NCBI GenBank assembly: GCA_003697105.1
Contig: RFFQ01000022.1
Coordinates: forward strand, 1 to 23,134
Reading direction: 5' to 3'
From: Gemmatimonadota bacterium
GTDB lineage: Bacteria > 4572-55 > J002
Length of the DNA stretch: 23,134 nt
Part shown: in pieces, positions 1-7,857 of the stretch
Layout of the letters: each line of letters starts with the position of its first letter
Position numbering within the stretch: the first letter of the stretch is position 1
Position numbers and translations under genes: made by a program
Notes under the pieces: model-generated
The model's input: only the letters and a program-made list of their open reading frames with translations
What the model was told of the DNA's origin: nothing
The model's database searches: none

Positions 1-222
1 TATGAATTACCAAACCCTTCTCATCTGTCTATTCGCATTTATGATGTCATGGGACGATTGATAACCACCTTAGTCAATGAAGATAAAGAAGCCGGGCGTC
101 ATACCGTGATATGGAATGGTCGAAATGATAAGCAGCAACCTGTTCCTTCTGGTATTTATGTATATCGTATGACAAATGAATTCGGTCTAAGTCTTAATAA
201 TCGAATGATTTTACTGAGATAA
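1..222 (+). CDS. C-terminal end of a type IX secreted protein (5' partial)
   Basis: The reading frame is open from the first base and stops at 220-222, leaving 73 residues. They form a FlgD-Ig-like / type A sorting domain: a YDVMGRL strand, an AGRHTVIWNG segment, then PSGIYVYR and a C-terminal NRMILLR. The same pattern ends the protease at 787-3543 (YDVAGRL, NSGVYVYR, SMVLLR). In the FCB group this domain is recognised by the type IX secretion system, so the full protein is probably exported to the surface or medium. The upstream catalytic or binding part lies outside the window, so no activity can be named. The assignment of the tail is secure; the identity of the protein is unknown. Confidence 0.85.
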   Translation, partial: YELPNPSHLSIRIYDVMGRLITTLVNEDKEAGRHTVIWNGRNDKQQPVPSGIYVYRMTNEFGLSLNNRMILLR

Positions 223-247
223 CACAAGAAAAAATATAACTTCGTTT

Positions 248-378
248 GCAGTGGAATTGTGCTACGCCAGTTTCCCTAAACGGCTGGGTTGCGTTTTTGA
301 AATTTGTCCTTTCAAGTAAAATCCGCGCAAGTTATCCGCACAATCCACTGAAACTAAGCGTTGATTTGGTTTCTTTTT
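248..378 (+). ncRNA. candidate structured small RNA with its own terminator
   Basis: A long-range helix pairs 249-262 with 338-350: 13 Watson-Crick pairs with one bulged A at 255. It encloses two arms: CCAG 267-270 with CTGG 284-287, and TTGCG 289-293 with CGCAA 326-330, the latter capped by a 6-bp hairpin at 297-302/310-315. Directly after it, 350-357 pairs with 366-373 and is followed by TTTTT (374-378), an intrinsic terminator. A TATAAC -10-like box at 235-240 would start transcription near 247, exactly at the base of the helix, but the -35 is poor. It could instead be the 3' UTR of the preceding gene. It does not match 6S, SRP, RNase P or tmRNA signatures that I know. Confidence 0.4.
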
Positions 379-432
379 CGATGTCTGACTTGCTTTTTTG
401 ATGCGCGTGCCGGTTCCGGATCGGGTTTTGGT

Positions 433-467
433 GAGCCATTGGGAATGCCCCCAATGGCTCTTTTTTT
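433..467 (+). terminator. strong rho-independent terminator
   Basis: An 11-bp perfect stem (433-443 with 450-460, GAGCCATTGGG and its complement) has a 6-nt loop and is followed by seven T (461-467). It ends plus-strand transcription from the gene at 1-222 and/or the RNA candidate upstream. Confidence 0.9.
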
Positions 468-708
468 ATGCCTTCTGGAAGGTCCTTCTCCGGCAGGCGT
501 AAATTTGGGTTGAAACACCATCCGTCGGTAGCCTCCCAATCCGCATTATGGCAGGGGTTTTCGCATTCACGAATGGCTCGGCTGCTGATATTCTGCTTGC
601 ATCTCTCAGGGCTAGAAAGGAAAAAGCAAAGAACCTCTATTGTCGATCAAGACTTTAGAAAAAGGCATCTGGCACTTGTGACGGTCTAAAATTCTCACAG
701 GTCAGACG
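468..708. other. gene-free stretch, no convincing feature
   Basis: Between the plus-strand terminator and the minus-strand terminator of the protease I find nothing convincing. A 73-codon plus-strand frame (468-689) starts inside the terminator's T-run, has no ribosome binding site and gives a protein of random-looking composition. Confidence 0.5.
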
Positions 709-745
709 ATAAAAAAGCCCTTAGGGTATTAACACCCTAAGGGCT
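709..745 (-). terminator. terminator of the S8 protease gene
   Basis: A perfect 12-bp stem pairs 716-727 with 734-745, loop ATTAAC. Read on the minus strand it is followed by a T6 run (complement of 711-716). It lies about 40 nt past the stop of the protease gene. Its CCCTTAGGG core is shared with the hairpin at 16554-16586. Confidence 0.9.
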
Positions 746-786
746 GTTTGTTGCAACCAACGGTGCGCGGTTATGAAGCGCCAGTT

Positions 787-3543
787 TTAGCGCAACAGCA
801 CCATTGAGCGCGTCTCTTGCCACTCGCCCGCTTGCACCCGGTACACATAAACGCCAGAATTTACGGCTTGACCGTGCGTATTCGTGCCGTCCCACTGAAG
901 TTGGTGGTAACCCGCATCAAACTCACCTTCGTCTAACACCTTTACCAAACGACCGGCGACATCGTAAATCGTCACGCGCAAATCCGAAGTTCGCGGCAAA
1001 CCGAAGCGGATCGTTGTTTTGGGATTGAAGGGGTTGGGATAATTTGGATACAGCTCATATTGTAAGGGCACCCGGGTGCCCGCCAGATGCGGGTCATCAA
1101 CGGAGACATAAAAATCAGTTGCCCCATAGATGGTAAAATTGTCCAAAAACCAGCCCCAGCCGGTTCGATTGGTCGATGAGAAGCGGAATCGGAAGCGCAC
1201 TTGCTGATTTATATAATTGGTAAGAGGGAATTCTACCCGTTGCCAGCCCTCACTGCTACCGGTGAACCCCGGTTGCCCCCCTAACGCCACAACGGAATTA
1301 TCAGGATACCCTCCTAGAGGTTCGATGATCTCCCACGTTTCGCCGTTATCCACCGTAATGGCAACATTGCCGCCATCCCACCCCTCGTCAATTTCGTACC
1401 ACATGTGCATGACCATCATGGGATTTTCATGGATGCCAATAGAGAACGCCGGGGTGTACAATGTAGAACGGGTTTGGGCATCATATTCGCCATCCAAATC
1501 CGTGCCCCACACCTTGTCGCCGTAGTAGGCAAATTCGGGTCCCCCGCCGTTGGGGGTGCCCCATTCCCACTCATTAAATCCGCTACCCCGCGAGAACTGC
1601 CCATCCGAGTCTTCAAAACTCTGAACATAGACCATTTCAATGTTGTACTCTGTTGTCTCTCCTGCCGGAACAGAGATTGTAAATGTAAAGGGATCGTGAT
1701 CCTGCGCAATAACCTGCAAGGTGTACTCAACATCTCCCGGTAAATCAATACTATAGTTGCCTTCACTATCCACATAAAAGGGATCGACCGGTACATCTTG
1801 CGGTAGAAAAATCGCATCGGTCAGCGGCATCCCTTGGGTGTTGGTTACGTGACCCATCAATGTACCCAGCGGGCGGGCATCCAATTGGATGTCAACAGAG
1901 AGAGTCTCCAACGCGCTAATGGTGTACGCCTGTTCAGAGATAAAATCGTAATAGCCAAAGCGTTCGGCACTGATGAAGTAAGTGCCCGGAGCCACAGAGA
2001 GCCGGTAATTGCCGTCGATATCAGAGAAGGTCTCAAAATCGCTATCTTCAATATAGACCCGCGTCTCCCGCAAGGCTGAGCCATCTGCCGCATCGGTGAC
2101 GGTACCCTCAAAAAAGGAGAGCATCTGGATCAATCCATCAATAGCCCGTTCTAAATCCGGGCGAGTGCCGATATATTGGCTTGGGTTGGCTTGCGGTGTA
2201 CCGGTCTCGGTCAGGATTTGGCGCATCTCCAGCGGCAGCAGCACCTCACCGCCGCTCATGGCTTTCATCACTCCTTGCAGGCTGATCACCGCGCCGGTCA
2301 CAATGGGGGAAGCACTGGACGTCCCGGAAAATTGAGCCGTGTACCATTCGTCTTCACTGCCACTTTGCAGATCACCGTAACCGCTGGTTACCACATTGAT
2401 CCCCCATCCGAAAGAATCCAACCGCGAACCGTAATTTGAAAAATTGAGCCGTTGTAAAGTGTAGGGAGTGCCGGCACCACACATGATAGCCCCAGAGTCG
2501 CGCACTTCCCGGTCAAATAGCCCTTCATACACCGGGTCATCCAAGTTCTCATAGCCATTACCGGCGGCTTCTGTGCAGATCACACCGTTGGATGTTGCGG
2601 TTTGAATCGCATCGAAATTCGACTGCCAGTATTCCATCGGTAGATAGGTGTCGTTGGGTCCTCCCACCTGATGAAGTTCGATCAGAAAGACATCCCCCTC
2701 GTCCAGATTGGCATACGCCATATAAATTGCTTGGGCAGTGGACATGCTACCGATGGAGACACAACCGACCTCCGCTTGGGGTGCAATCCCATTGATTCCG
2801 TAATCATTGTGAATCCCAGACACCTCACCCACGACGGCAGTACCGTGATTTCGCCAATCGAGATCATCTATCTGGGTGCCACCTTCAAAAAAGGGATCGG
2901 GCAAATCTTCATGAGTCCATTGCCAACCGCCTTCAATATCGATCCAATTGACATTTTCACCTTGTCCACCCTCAAAATCCCACGCATACTCTGCGTTGAC
3001 CCCGCCAGGAGGTTCGTACAAATAACCTTGTTGGCCGGTGTAATCTGGGGTGCGCAAATTTCCATGCCCTTTTTTCCCGGAAGGAATATCTGGAATGGGC
3101 GAAGGATAGGCAATTTCCACCAAAGAGAGCGCATTCAAACCATCCACAAAAGCCTGTGCACGGGTGGTTTCGGAAAGGTGACACAGATACCACAAATTAA
3201 GGTCTGCCAGTTCCTGACCGGTACGCGCCTCCCCGTTACGCTTATCTTGTGTGAGTTGCGCCTCTGTTGCCATGTAGAACATCCGTTCTAGCGTCACGTC
3301 CGGGTATCCGGCAAGAAATTGTCTTACTTCGGTTAAATCCGTGTGGTTTAGGCTGATTAACTCTCCATCACGCAACCGTACCCCGCTACCTTCGATAAAT
3401 TTAAGTTCGATCAGGTCTGCTTTGACCGCTTCTGTAAAGCGGGTTGTTTCCGGTTTGGAAGGCACATAACGGGCATGAAGCGCCAGTGCCGCATCCGCTG
3501 CAAAGCATAACACAACCATCAAAATGAACAGACGAAATTTCAT
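787..3543 (-). CDS. secreted subtilisin-like (S8) serine protease with type IX sorting domain
   Basis: The protein has 918 residues. The start is ATG at 3541-3543, preceded by GGAGG with 4 nt spacing; it begins with a signal peptide (MKFRLFILMVVLCF...). The longer frame to 3705 runs back through the promoter and is not used. Peptidase S8 domain: Asp202 in WIDIEGG, His233 in NHGTAV, the oxyanion Asn329 in AAGNG and Ser409 in SGTSSASP, so the catalytic set looks complete, although DIEGG replaces the common D-T/S-G form. Then follow two carboxypeptidase-regulatory-like beta domains (about 477-555 and 560-637), a jelly-roll domain resembling those of immune inhibitor A proteins (about 640-815), and the NYPNPFNP sorting tail (about 833-918). 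It is probably an exported protease matured by removal of propeptide and tail; substrate unknown. Confidence 0.92.
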   Translation of the reverse strand: MKFRLFILMVVLCFAADAALALHARYVPSKPETTRFTEAVKADLIELKFIEGSGVRLRDGELISLNHTDLTEVRQFLAGYPDVTLERMFYMATEAQLTQDKRNGEARTGQELADLNLWYLCHLSETTRAQAFVDGLNALSLVEIAYPSPIPDIPSGKKGHGNLRTPDYTGQQGYLYEPPGGVNAEYAWDFEGGQGENVNWIDIEGGWQWTHEDLPDPFFEGGTQIDDLDWRNHGTAVVGEVSGIHNDYGINGIAPQAEVGCVSIGSMSTAQAIYMAYANLDEGDVFLIELHQVGGPNDTYLPMEYWQSNFDAIQTATSNGVICTEAAGNGYENLDDPVYEGLFDREVRDSGAIMCGAGTPYTLQRLNFSNYGSRLDSFGWGINVVTSGYGDLQSGSEDEWYTAQFSGTSSASPIVTGAVISLQGVMKAMSGGEVLLPLEMRQILTETGTPQANPSQYIGTRPDLERAIDGLIQMLSFFEGTVTDAADGSALRETRVYIEDSDFETFSDIDGNYRLSVAPGTYFISAERFGYYDFISEQAYTISALETLSVDIQLDARPLGTLMGHVTNTQGMPLTDAIFLPQDVPVDPFYVDSEGNYSIDLPGDVEYTLQVIAQDHDPFTFTISVPAGETTEYNIEMVYVQSFEDSDGQFSRGSGFNEWEWGTPNGGGPEFAYYGDKVWGTDLDGEYDAQTRSTLYTPAFSIGIHENPMMVMHMWYEIDEGWDGGNVAITVDNGETWEIIEPLGGYPDNSVVALGGQPGFTGSSEGWQRVEFPLTNYINQQVRFRFRFSSTNRTGWGWFLDNFTIYGATDFYVSVDDPHLAGTRVPLQYELYPNYPNPFNPKTTIRFGLPRTSDLRVTIYDVAGRLVKVLDEGEFDAGYHQLQWDGTNTHGQAVNSGVYVYRVQAGEWQETRSMVLLR

Positions 3544-3622
3544 AGAACCTCCATAGTAGGTTGAAAAGGAAAGAAGCGTATCGGTGGGGAATCTCGTGGG
3601 ATTTTCAAGAGAGATGGAAGGT

Positions 3623-3650
3623 ATAATAGCCAATTTTGAAGTAACGTCAA
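3623..3650 (-). promoter_or_regulatory. sigma-70-type promoter of the S8 protease gene
   Basis: On the minus strand, TTGACG (3650-3645), a 16-nt spacer and TATTAT (3628-3623) give 10 of 12 consensus matches. The predicted start near 3616 leaves a 5' UTR of about 70 nt before the ATG at 3543. Confidence 0.75.
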
Positions 3651-3653
3651 GGT

Positions 3654-3694
3654 AAAAATGACCGGTGCAACGTATTTTGAAAATGCGTTGTACC
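3654..3694 (-). terminator. probable terminator of the clc-tonB-exbB-exbD unit
   Basis: An imperfect stem of about 14 positions pairs 3664-3677 with 3681-3694; two of the pairs are A-C mismatches on the minus strand. A T5 run follows after a short gap (complement of 3654-3658). It sits 11 nt past the exbD stop and directly before the protease promoter. Confidence 0.5.
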
Positions 3695-3705
3695 GCGCTT
3701 CTCAT

Positions 3706-4104
3706 TTATTCCAACGTTGTGGCAACAATAAGTTTTTCAATACCCACCGTTTTGGCGATGTCCATCACCTTGACCACCGTTCCGTGTGGAACTGCTTGAT
3801 CTGCTCGCAAAATTAAGCTCTTACCGGCTTGATGCTTAAATTCCGCTGCCAACCGGGTCGTTAACTGGTCGATTTCCACAGGGTCCTGGTCTAAAAATAT
3901 TTCTCCTTCAGCCGAAATAACGAGCACAACTTCTTCCGGTTCGGTTTCTGCCGTTGCCTGCGCTTCGGGTAAATCCAGCGTAATACCCGGTTGTTCGACA
4001 AAGGTCGTTGTAATCATGAAGAAAATCAGGAGTAAAAAGACAACATCAATCAGCGAGGTGATATTAATAATCACTTTACGGCGTTCACGATGTTGAAATT
4101 GCAT
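3706..4104 (-). CDS. exbD: ExbD/TolR-family biopolymer transport protein
   Basis: The protein has 132 residues, normal for the family. It has a short cytoplasmic N-terminus, one transmembrane helix at about 12-34 (ITSLIDVVFLLLIFFMITTT) carrying the conserved membrane aspartate (Asp20) that takes part in proton use, and a periplasmic domain. ExbD works with ExbB as a proton-driven stator that energises TonB (or TolA). The ATG at 4102-4104 follows the exbB stop by 2 nt, and a GAGGAG site lies inside the end of exbB, pointing to coupled translation. The gene order TonB-like, ExbB, ExbD supports the assignment. TolR is the alternative name; no tolB or pal gene is nearby, so ExbD is preferred. Confidence 0.88.
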   Translation of the reverse strand: MQFQHRERRKVIINITSLIDVVFLLLIFFMITTTFVEQPGITLDLPEAQATAETEPEEVVLVISAEGEIFLDQDPVEIDQLTTRLAAEFKHQAGKSLILRADQAVPHGTVVKVMDIAKTVGIEKLIVATTLE

Positions 4105-4106
4105 GG

Positions 4107-4745
4107 TTAGCTCTCCTCGTTTTCGCCCATGGGAGGTGCATCCACCGGACGTTTGAGTTTGTACATGAGGAGTGCCGATAGCTCTTCGATGTCCAGAATC
4201 ATATTTTCTGCCCGGTGAATAAAATAATTATATGCAATCAATGCCGGAATACCGATTGCCAGCCCGACAGCAGTGGTAATCAGTGCTTCTGAGATACCCT
4301 CGGAAAGGTAGTTTGCTTGTCCCACGCCATATTCCGCGATAGCAGTGAACGTCCGGATCATGCCGGTAACCGTCCCCAACAGCCCCAACAGCGGCGCCAC
4401 TGCCGCGACGGTCTCCAACACCACCAGATGTTTTTCCAGCGTTCGGGTTTCTCGCCGTCCGGTATCCAAAATAATCTCTTTCAGTTCCTCCCGGCTAAGA
4501 TAGCGATTATCCACCGCCGCCCGGACAACTCGCGCCAGTACACCATCATTCTGTTTGCAAACGCGGACAATCAACTGGGCATCCTGATCATCACTGTAAT
4601 TTTGAATCAGTTGGACAATTTCCCGGGGTAAGATGTGGGGTTTGCGTAAGGCAATCATGCGCTCGATAATCACCGCCAGCGCCAGGATTGAGCATAACAT
4701 TAACGGATAAATGAGCAAACCGCCACTTTCAATTAGCTCTAACAT
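4107..4745 (-). CDS. exbB: ExbB/TolQ/MotA-family proton channel protein
   Basis: The protein has 212 residues from the ATG at 4743-4745. A TTG at 4770-4772 would add nine residues and overlap the tonB-like gene, but MLELIESGGLLIYPLMLCS is the usual family N-terminus. Three membrane segments are visible: about 6-25, a second around 110-135 (LETVAAVAPLLGLLGTVTGM) and a third around 155-180 (ISEALITTAVGLAIGIPALI). The GLLGTVTGM and AL.TTA.GL.. motifs are those of the ExbB/TolQ pore helices. It forms the pentameric ring of the proton-driven stator in the inner membrane. It lies between the TonB-like gene and exbD with almost no gaps. Confidence 0.9.
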   Translation of the reverse strand: MLELIESGGLLIYPLMLCSILALAVIIERMIALRKPHILPREIVQLIQNYSDDQDAQLIVRVCKQNDGVLARVVRAAVDNRYLSREELKEIILDTGRRETRTLEKHLVVLETVAAVAPLLGLLGTVTGMIRTFTAIAEYGVGQANYLSEGISEALITTAVGLAIGIPALIAYNYFIHRAENMILDIEELSALLMYKLKRPVDAPPMGENEES

Positions 4746-4761
4746 AATCAGTCTCAGTAGG

Positions 4762-5634
4762 TTAAGGTTCAAGGGTTTCTGGTTGTTGCTGGCGTTGTCG
4801 TTCTTGTGCCGGTTCGGATAAAATGTAACGGAAGGTAAACGTCACCGTAAGTTCCTTTTCTGGGAAGTCATCCGGTAGCGGCAAAAACGGTGCACCATAT
4901 TCCACCGCTCGCATCGCCGGGTCATCCAGTGCTTTGTAGCCGGTGGAATCTAACAATTGGAGTCCACTAATAGTTCCATCTTTTTGAATGCGAAATGTGA
5001 CCTGACAATCCCCGCCCATTGCCCCTAAATGGGTGAACGCATAAGGGGGATACCACTTCTGCCGTACGTTTTCGATCACATGCTTGGCATATTGCTCAAA
5101 GCCGGTAAAGTCGGTCACGTCAAACGCCGCCCCGCCGATAGTTTGGTGATTTGTACCCTGCCCGTCCGTTGGGGCATCTTGGTCTGCTGGGGGGAGCGGT
5201 TGCCGTTCCACCGGGTTGTCGGGAGACTCCCGGCCGGGACGTTGGCGGTGCTTTTTCAGGAAATCCTGTGGGAGGGCGACTGGCGGGGGTTCAAACGCCG
5301 GGGGCGCCGGGGAGATTTCCGCTTCCTCCCGTTGTTCTGGCGGGAGCGCCTCCGTGGGGGTCAGTGCCGGATCGGGGTTTGGAATGACGGTTTCCGCTGG
5401 GGGTAGCTCCGAAATTTCCTCAACGGGTGGCGTCGTAATTGGGTAAATGGGTTTGCTCTCCGGCGGGGTCAATTCAAAGACAATTTGCGTTTCTTCGGGC
5501 TTAGTAGAAGGCAATTCAATCGCGAATGGATTCTCCCGCCAGAGCCACAGCAGCAAAAGGTGTATCAAAATTGCCACGAGTACCCAAAATCGCAAGGATG
5601 CTAACGTTTTTCGGAGTTCCATAAGCCGTATCAT
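4762..5634 (-). CDS. TonB-family energy transducer
   Basis: The protein has 290 residues. It has a short cytoplasmic N-terminus, a single transmembrane anchor at about 15-33, a long Pro/Glu-rich periplasmic spacer (about 35-175), and a TonB C-terminal domain (about 190-280; VRQKWYPP, VTFRIQKDGTISG, STGYKALDDPAMRAV). Its start overlaps the stop of the CLC gene in an ATGA (5631-5634), and the stator gene follows, so it is translated as part of one unit. The product should transmit inner-membrane proton energy to outer-membrane receptors. A TolA-like role is the alternative; the domain itself does not separate the two. An ATG four codons in (5622) is a possible second start. Confidence 0.85.
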   Translation of the reverse strand: MIRLMELRKTLASLRFWVLVAILIHLLLLWLWRENPFAIELPSTKPEETQIVFELTPPESKPIYPITTPPVEEISELPPAETVIPNPDPALTPTEALPPEQREEAEISPAPPAFEPPPVALPQDFLKKHRQRPGRESPDNPVERQPLPPADQDAPTDGQGTNHQTIGGAAFDVTDFTGFEQYAKHVIENVRQKWYPPYAFTHLGAMGGDCQVTFRIQKDGTISGLQLLDSTGYKALDDPAMRAVEYGAPFLPLPDDFPEKELTVTFTFRYILSEPAQERQRQQQPETLEP

Positions 5635-7457
5635 GCCAACGGTTCAATCTGTTTCGCTTCCAGTAACAATTCTTGACGATAGCGAGACATAATATCCGAC
5701 CGCGAGACGAGTCCCACTACCTGGGAGGCGTCTTGTTCCCCCACAACCGGTAAGACCTCCTGATTGCGGATTTCAAAGGCATAAAGAGCTTCCAGCAGGG
5801 ATAATTGCGGTGAGAGGGTGATTGTGTCTCGCACCGCAATATCACTGGCAATCAAGAACTGGTGCAGTTCTTTCCGCAGGAAGACATCCCGTAGTTCCTG
5901 AAAGCTGATCATTCCGGCAAATTTGCCCGCGGCATCCACCACCGGGAAGTTATCGCTACGATGTTCTTCCACATAATGCAGGATGTTTGCCACCGGTTCA
6001 TCATCCTGAAAGACCTTAAATTCAGTTTGCATAATATCGCGGAGTTGGATACGTTCTAAAATGGAAATATCTGATCCCTGTTGGATGCGCACTCCACGCC
6101 GGAGCAATTTTTCCGTATAAATGGATTCCGAATGAAGTTGCCGGCTGACAATAGTGCTTAAAATTCCGGCGATCATCAGGGGTAAAATAATTTGATAACT
6201 ATTGGTCATTTCAAATAGAGTAATGATGGCAGTCATCGGTCCGTGGGTTGTTCCGGCAACCACGGCGGTCATCCCAACAAGGGCATAGGCGCCGGGGTTC
6301 GCTGTCACCGCCGGAAATAGAACATTGAGGATCATGCCAAACGCGCCGCCTAACATCGCCCCGATAAACAAAGAGGGTGCAAAAATCCCCCCCGTGCTCC
6401 CCGATCCTAAGGACACACTCGTCATCACGGGCTTGAGGAGCAGTAAGATGAGCATTAACTTGAGTTCCATCCGGTTAAACAGAACGTCATTTGTTGTATC
6501 GTAGCCGACTCCGAAAATCTGCGGGAAAAAAATCCCCACCACCCCAAGAATCAACCCTCCCAGAATGGCTTTTGCTTCGCGCGTGGCAATCATCCGTTGG
6601 AACTGGTCATCCACCCAGTAGAGCGTGCGGATAAAAAAGACCGAAACCCCGCCAGCGATAATCCCCAAGATACTGTAAAAAATGAGTTCCCAATGGGAGA
6701 CAAGCTCATACATCGGGATGTTAAACGCTGGGAAATTTCCTAAGTAGGCTCGTGATATTGCCGCCGCCAACACGCTGGAAACAATCACCGGACTAAATGA
6801 GTTGATGGTAAATCGCCCGAGCACAATTTCAATCGCGTAAACCACCCCGGCAAGGGGCGCATTGAACATAGCGGAAATCCCTGCCGCCGCGCCACACCCG
6901 ACCATGACTTTCAACCCATTGGAAGACATCTTGAGCATCTGCCCAACATTGGAACCGATCGTCGCGCCAATACTGACAATGGGACCTTCTCGACCGACAG
7001 ATACCCCAGAACCAATAGCAATGGCAGTGGATAACCCTTTTAAAAGCCCCACGCGAGCCGATAAAATTCCCCCTTTTTTAGCTACCGCCAGCATGATTTC
7101 CGGCACGCTGTGCCCGTGGTTCTCTGGAGCAAACCGCCCAATAATCCAACTGACAATCAAATTCCCGAAAATGGGGATCAGGGGTAGCAGAAAAATGTAA
7201 CCTTGATAAATTTGTAGCCCACCTGCCAGCAGATCAAAGAATAAAAACTCAAAAAAGTCAATTAGTTTTTCGTAAAAGATAGCGGTATAGCCCACAGATA
7301 CCCCGACCGCGACCCCCAGGAGGATCATAAATGAAACGCTTTGGGTCTCTAGCTTTCGTCCCCACCGAATGATCCGGTCTCGCAGCGCATTCACGATGGG
7401 GTCAAGGTATTGACGCCGAAACGCACTAAACTGAAATGATGAAAATGGGATATTCAT
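5631..7457 (-). CDS. CLC-family chloride channel/transporter with paired CBS domains
   Basis: The protein has 608 residues from the ATG at 7455-7457, with GGTGGGA upstream; a TTG eight codons earlier is less likely. The membrane part (about 40-450) carries the CLC signatures: HGHSVPE in place of GSGIPE, GREGP with the gating glutamate (Glu157), and GSTGGIFAPSLFIGAMLG. A tyrosine in ESIYTEKL (Tyr447) is probably the inner-gate residue. After FNAPLAG the sequence reads YAIEIV where ClC-ec1 has FIIEEM, so the internal proton glutamate (Glu203 there) is isoleucine here. Two CBS domains follow (about 470-530 and 540-600) and are likely nucleotide-sensing. It should move chloride or another anion across the inner membrane. 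It is the first gene of the unit leading into tonB-exbB-exbD. Confidence 0.93.
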   Translation of the reverse strand: MNIPFSSFQFSAFRRQYLDPIVNALRDRIIRWGRKLETQSVSFMILLGVAVGVSVGYTAIFYEKLIDFFEFLFFDLLAGGLQIYQGYIFLLPLIPIFGNLIVSWIIGRFAPENHGHSVPEIMLAVAKKGGILSARVGLLKGLSTAIAIGSGVSVGREGPIVSIGATIGSNVGQMLKMSSNGLKVMVGCGAAAGISAMFNAPLAGVVYAIEIVLGRFTINSFSPVIVSSVLAAAISRAYLGNFPAFNIPMYELVSHWELIFYSILGIIAGGVSVFFIRTLYWVDDQFQRMIATREAKAILGGLILGVVGIFFPQIFGVGYDTTNDVLFNRMELKLMLILLLLKPVMTSVSLGSGSTGGIFAPSLFIGAMLGGAFGMILNVLFPAVTANPGAYALVGMTAVVAGTTHGPMTAIITLFEMTNSYQIILPLMIAGILSTIVSRQLHSESIYTEKLLRRGVRIQQGSDISILERIQLRDIMQTEFKVFQDDEPVANILHYVEEHRSDNFPVVDAAGKFAGMISFQELRDVFLRKELHQFLIASDIAVRDTITLSPQLSLLEALYAFEIRNQEVLPVVGEQDASQVVGLVSRSDIMSRYRQELLLEAKQIEPLA

Positions 7458-7508
7458 CAGAGTCCCACCGGTTAGACCCAAAAACGTGAAAATCGATTAA
7501 TGGAATTA

Positions 7509-7537
7509 ATCTTAGCCAATCCATCCCGAATTGACAA
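7509..7537 (-). promoter_or_regulatory. promoter of the clc-tonB-exbB-exbD unit
   Basis: On the minus strand, TTGTCA (7537-7532), a 17-nt spacer and TAAGAT (7514-7509) give 9 of 12 consensus matches. The predicted start near 7502 leaves about 45 nt before the clc ATG. It lies 16 nt past the tRNA terminator. Confidence 0.65.
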
Positions 7538-7553
7538 TGATAAAGTTCGGCAT

Positions 7554-7584
7554 AAAAAAAGCACCTGCTAAGATAACAGGTGCT
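7554..7584 (-). terminator. terminator of the tRNA-Pro gene
   Basis: On the minus strand, AGCACCTG (7584-7577) pairs with CAGGTGCT (7567-7560) around a 9-nt loop, and a run of seven T follows (complement of 7554-7560). Confidence 0.9.
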
Positions 7585-7593
7585 GGGGGGTAT

Positions 7594-7672
7594 TGGTCGA
7601 GGCGGCAGGATTCGAACCTGCGATCTCCTGCTCCCAAAGCAGGCGCGTTGAGCCGGGCTACGCTACGCCTCG
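7594..7672 (-). tRNA. tRNA-Pro (anticodon TGG)
   Basis: A full cloverleaf can be folded by hand. The acceptor arm is CGAGGCG/CGCCTCG and the D stem GCGT/ACGC with an 11-nt GG-containing loop. The anticodon stem CCTGC/GCAGG has the loop TTTGGGA, placing TGG at 7636-7634, and the T arm is GCAGG-TTCGAAT-CCTGC. The discriminator A and an encoded CCA (7596-7594) end the gene. UGG is the anticodon that reads CCN proline codons. It is a single-gene transcription unit with a consensus promoter upstream and an intrinsic terminator downstream. Confidence 0.97.
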
Positions 7673-7692
7673 TCATTTTTTTCAGGAGAGAA

Positions 7693-7721
7693 TAGATACA
7701 CTCAAACAGGCATCTTGTCAA
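7693..7721 (-). promoter_or_regulatory. promoter of tRNA-Pro
   Basis: On the minus strand, a perfect TTGACA (7721-7716), a 17-nt spacer and TATCTA (7698-7693). The expected start near 7686 is about 14 nt before the mature tRNA 5' end. Confidence 0.75.
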
Positions 7722-7756
7722 GGTGTTTTTAGAGGCGGAATGCGAGAAAATCAATC

Positions 7757-7785
7757 TTGACAAAACCCCTGAAATATATTAAGTG
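7757..7785 (+). promoter_or_regulatory. possible promoter of the STAS-to-ccm unit
   Basis: TTGACA at 7757-7762 is a perfect -35, followed by an AT-rich stretch (ATATATTAAGTG). No good -10 hexamer falls at 16-18 nt; the best boxes at that spacing (TTAAGT, TAAGTG) are weak. It is placed here mainly because the divergent plus-strand unit must start between 7722 and 7857. Confidence 0.3.
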
Positions 7786-7857
7786 ATGTACCTAACCCTA
7801 TGAATATACTCAATTTTTGCAGACTCGCATGAGCGTTACCGTTTGGTGGAGGGAAGA

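Noticed and set aside
354-539. Basic 61-codon minus-strand open frame
   Set aside because: It runs antisense through the terminator at 433-467, starts at TTG without a ribosome binding site, and has random-looking composition.
468-689. 73-codon plus-strand open frame
   Set aside because: It begins in the T-run of a strong terminator, has no ribosome binding site and gives a protein without recognisable pattern.
3544-3705. 54-residue N-terminal extension of the S8 protease
   Set aside because: It covers the promoter and ribosome binding site, and a signal peptide begins at the internal ATG.
7512-7763. 83-codon minus-strand open frame
   Set aside because: It reads through the tRNA-Pro gene, its promoter and its terminator.
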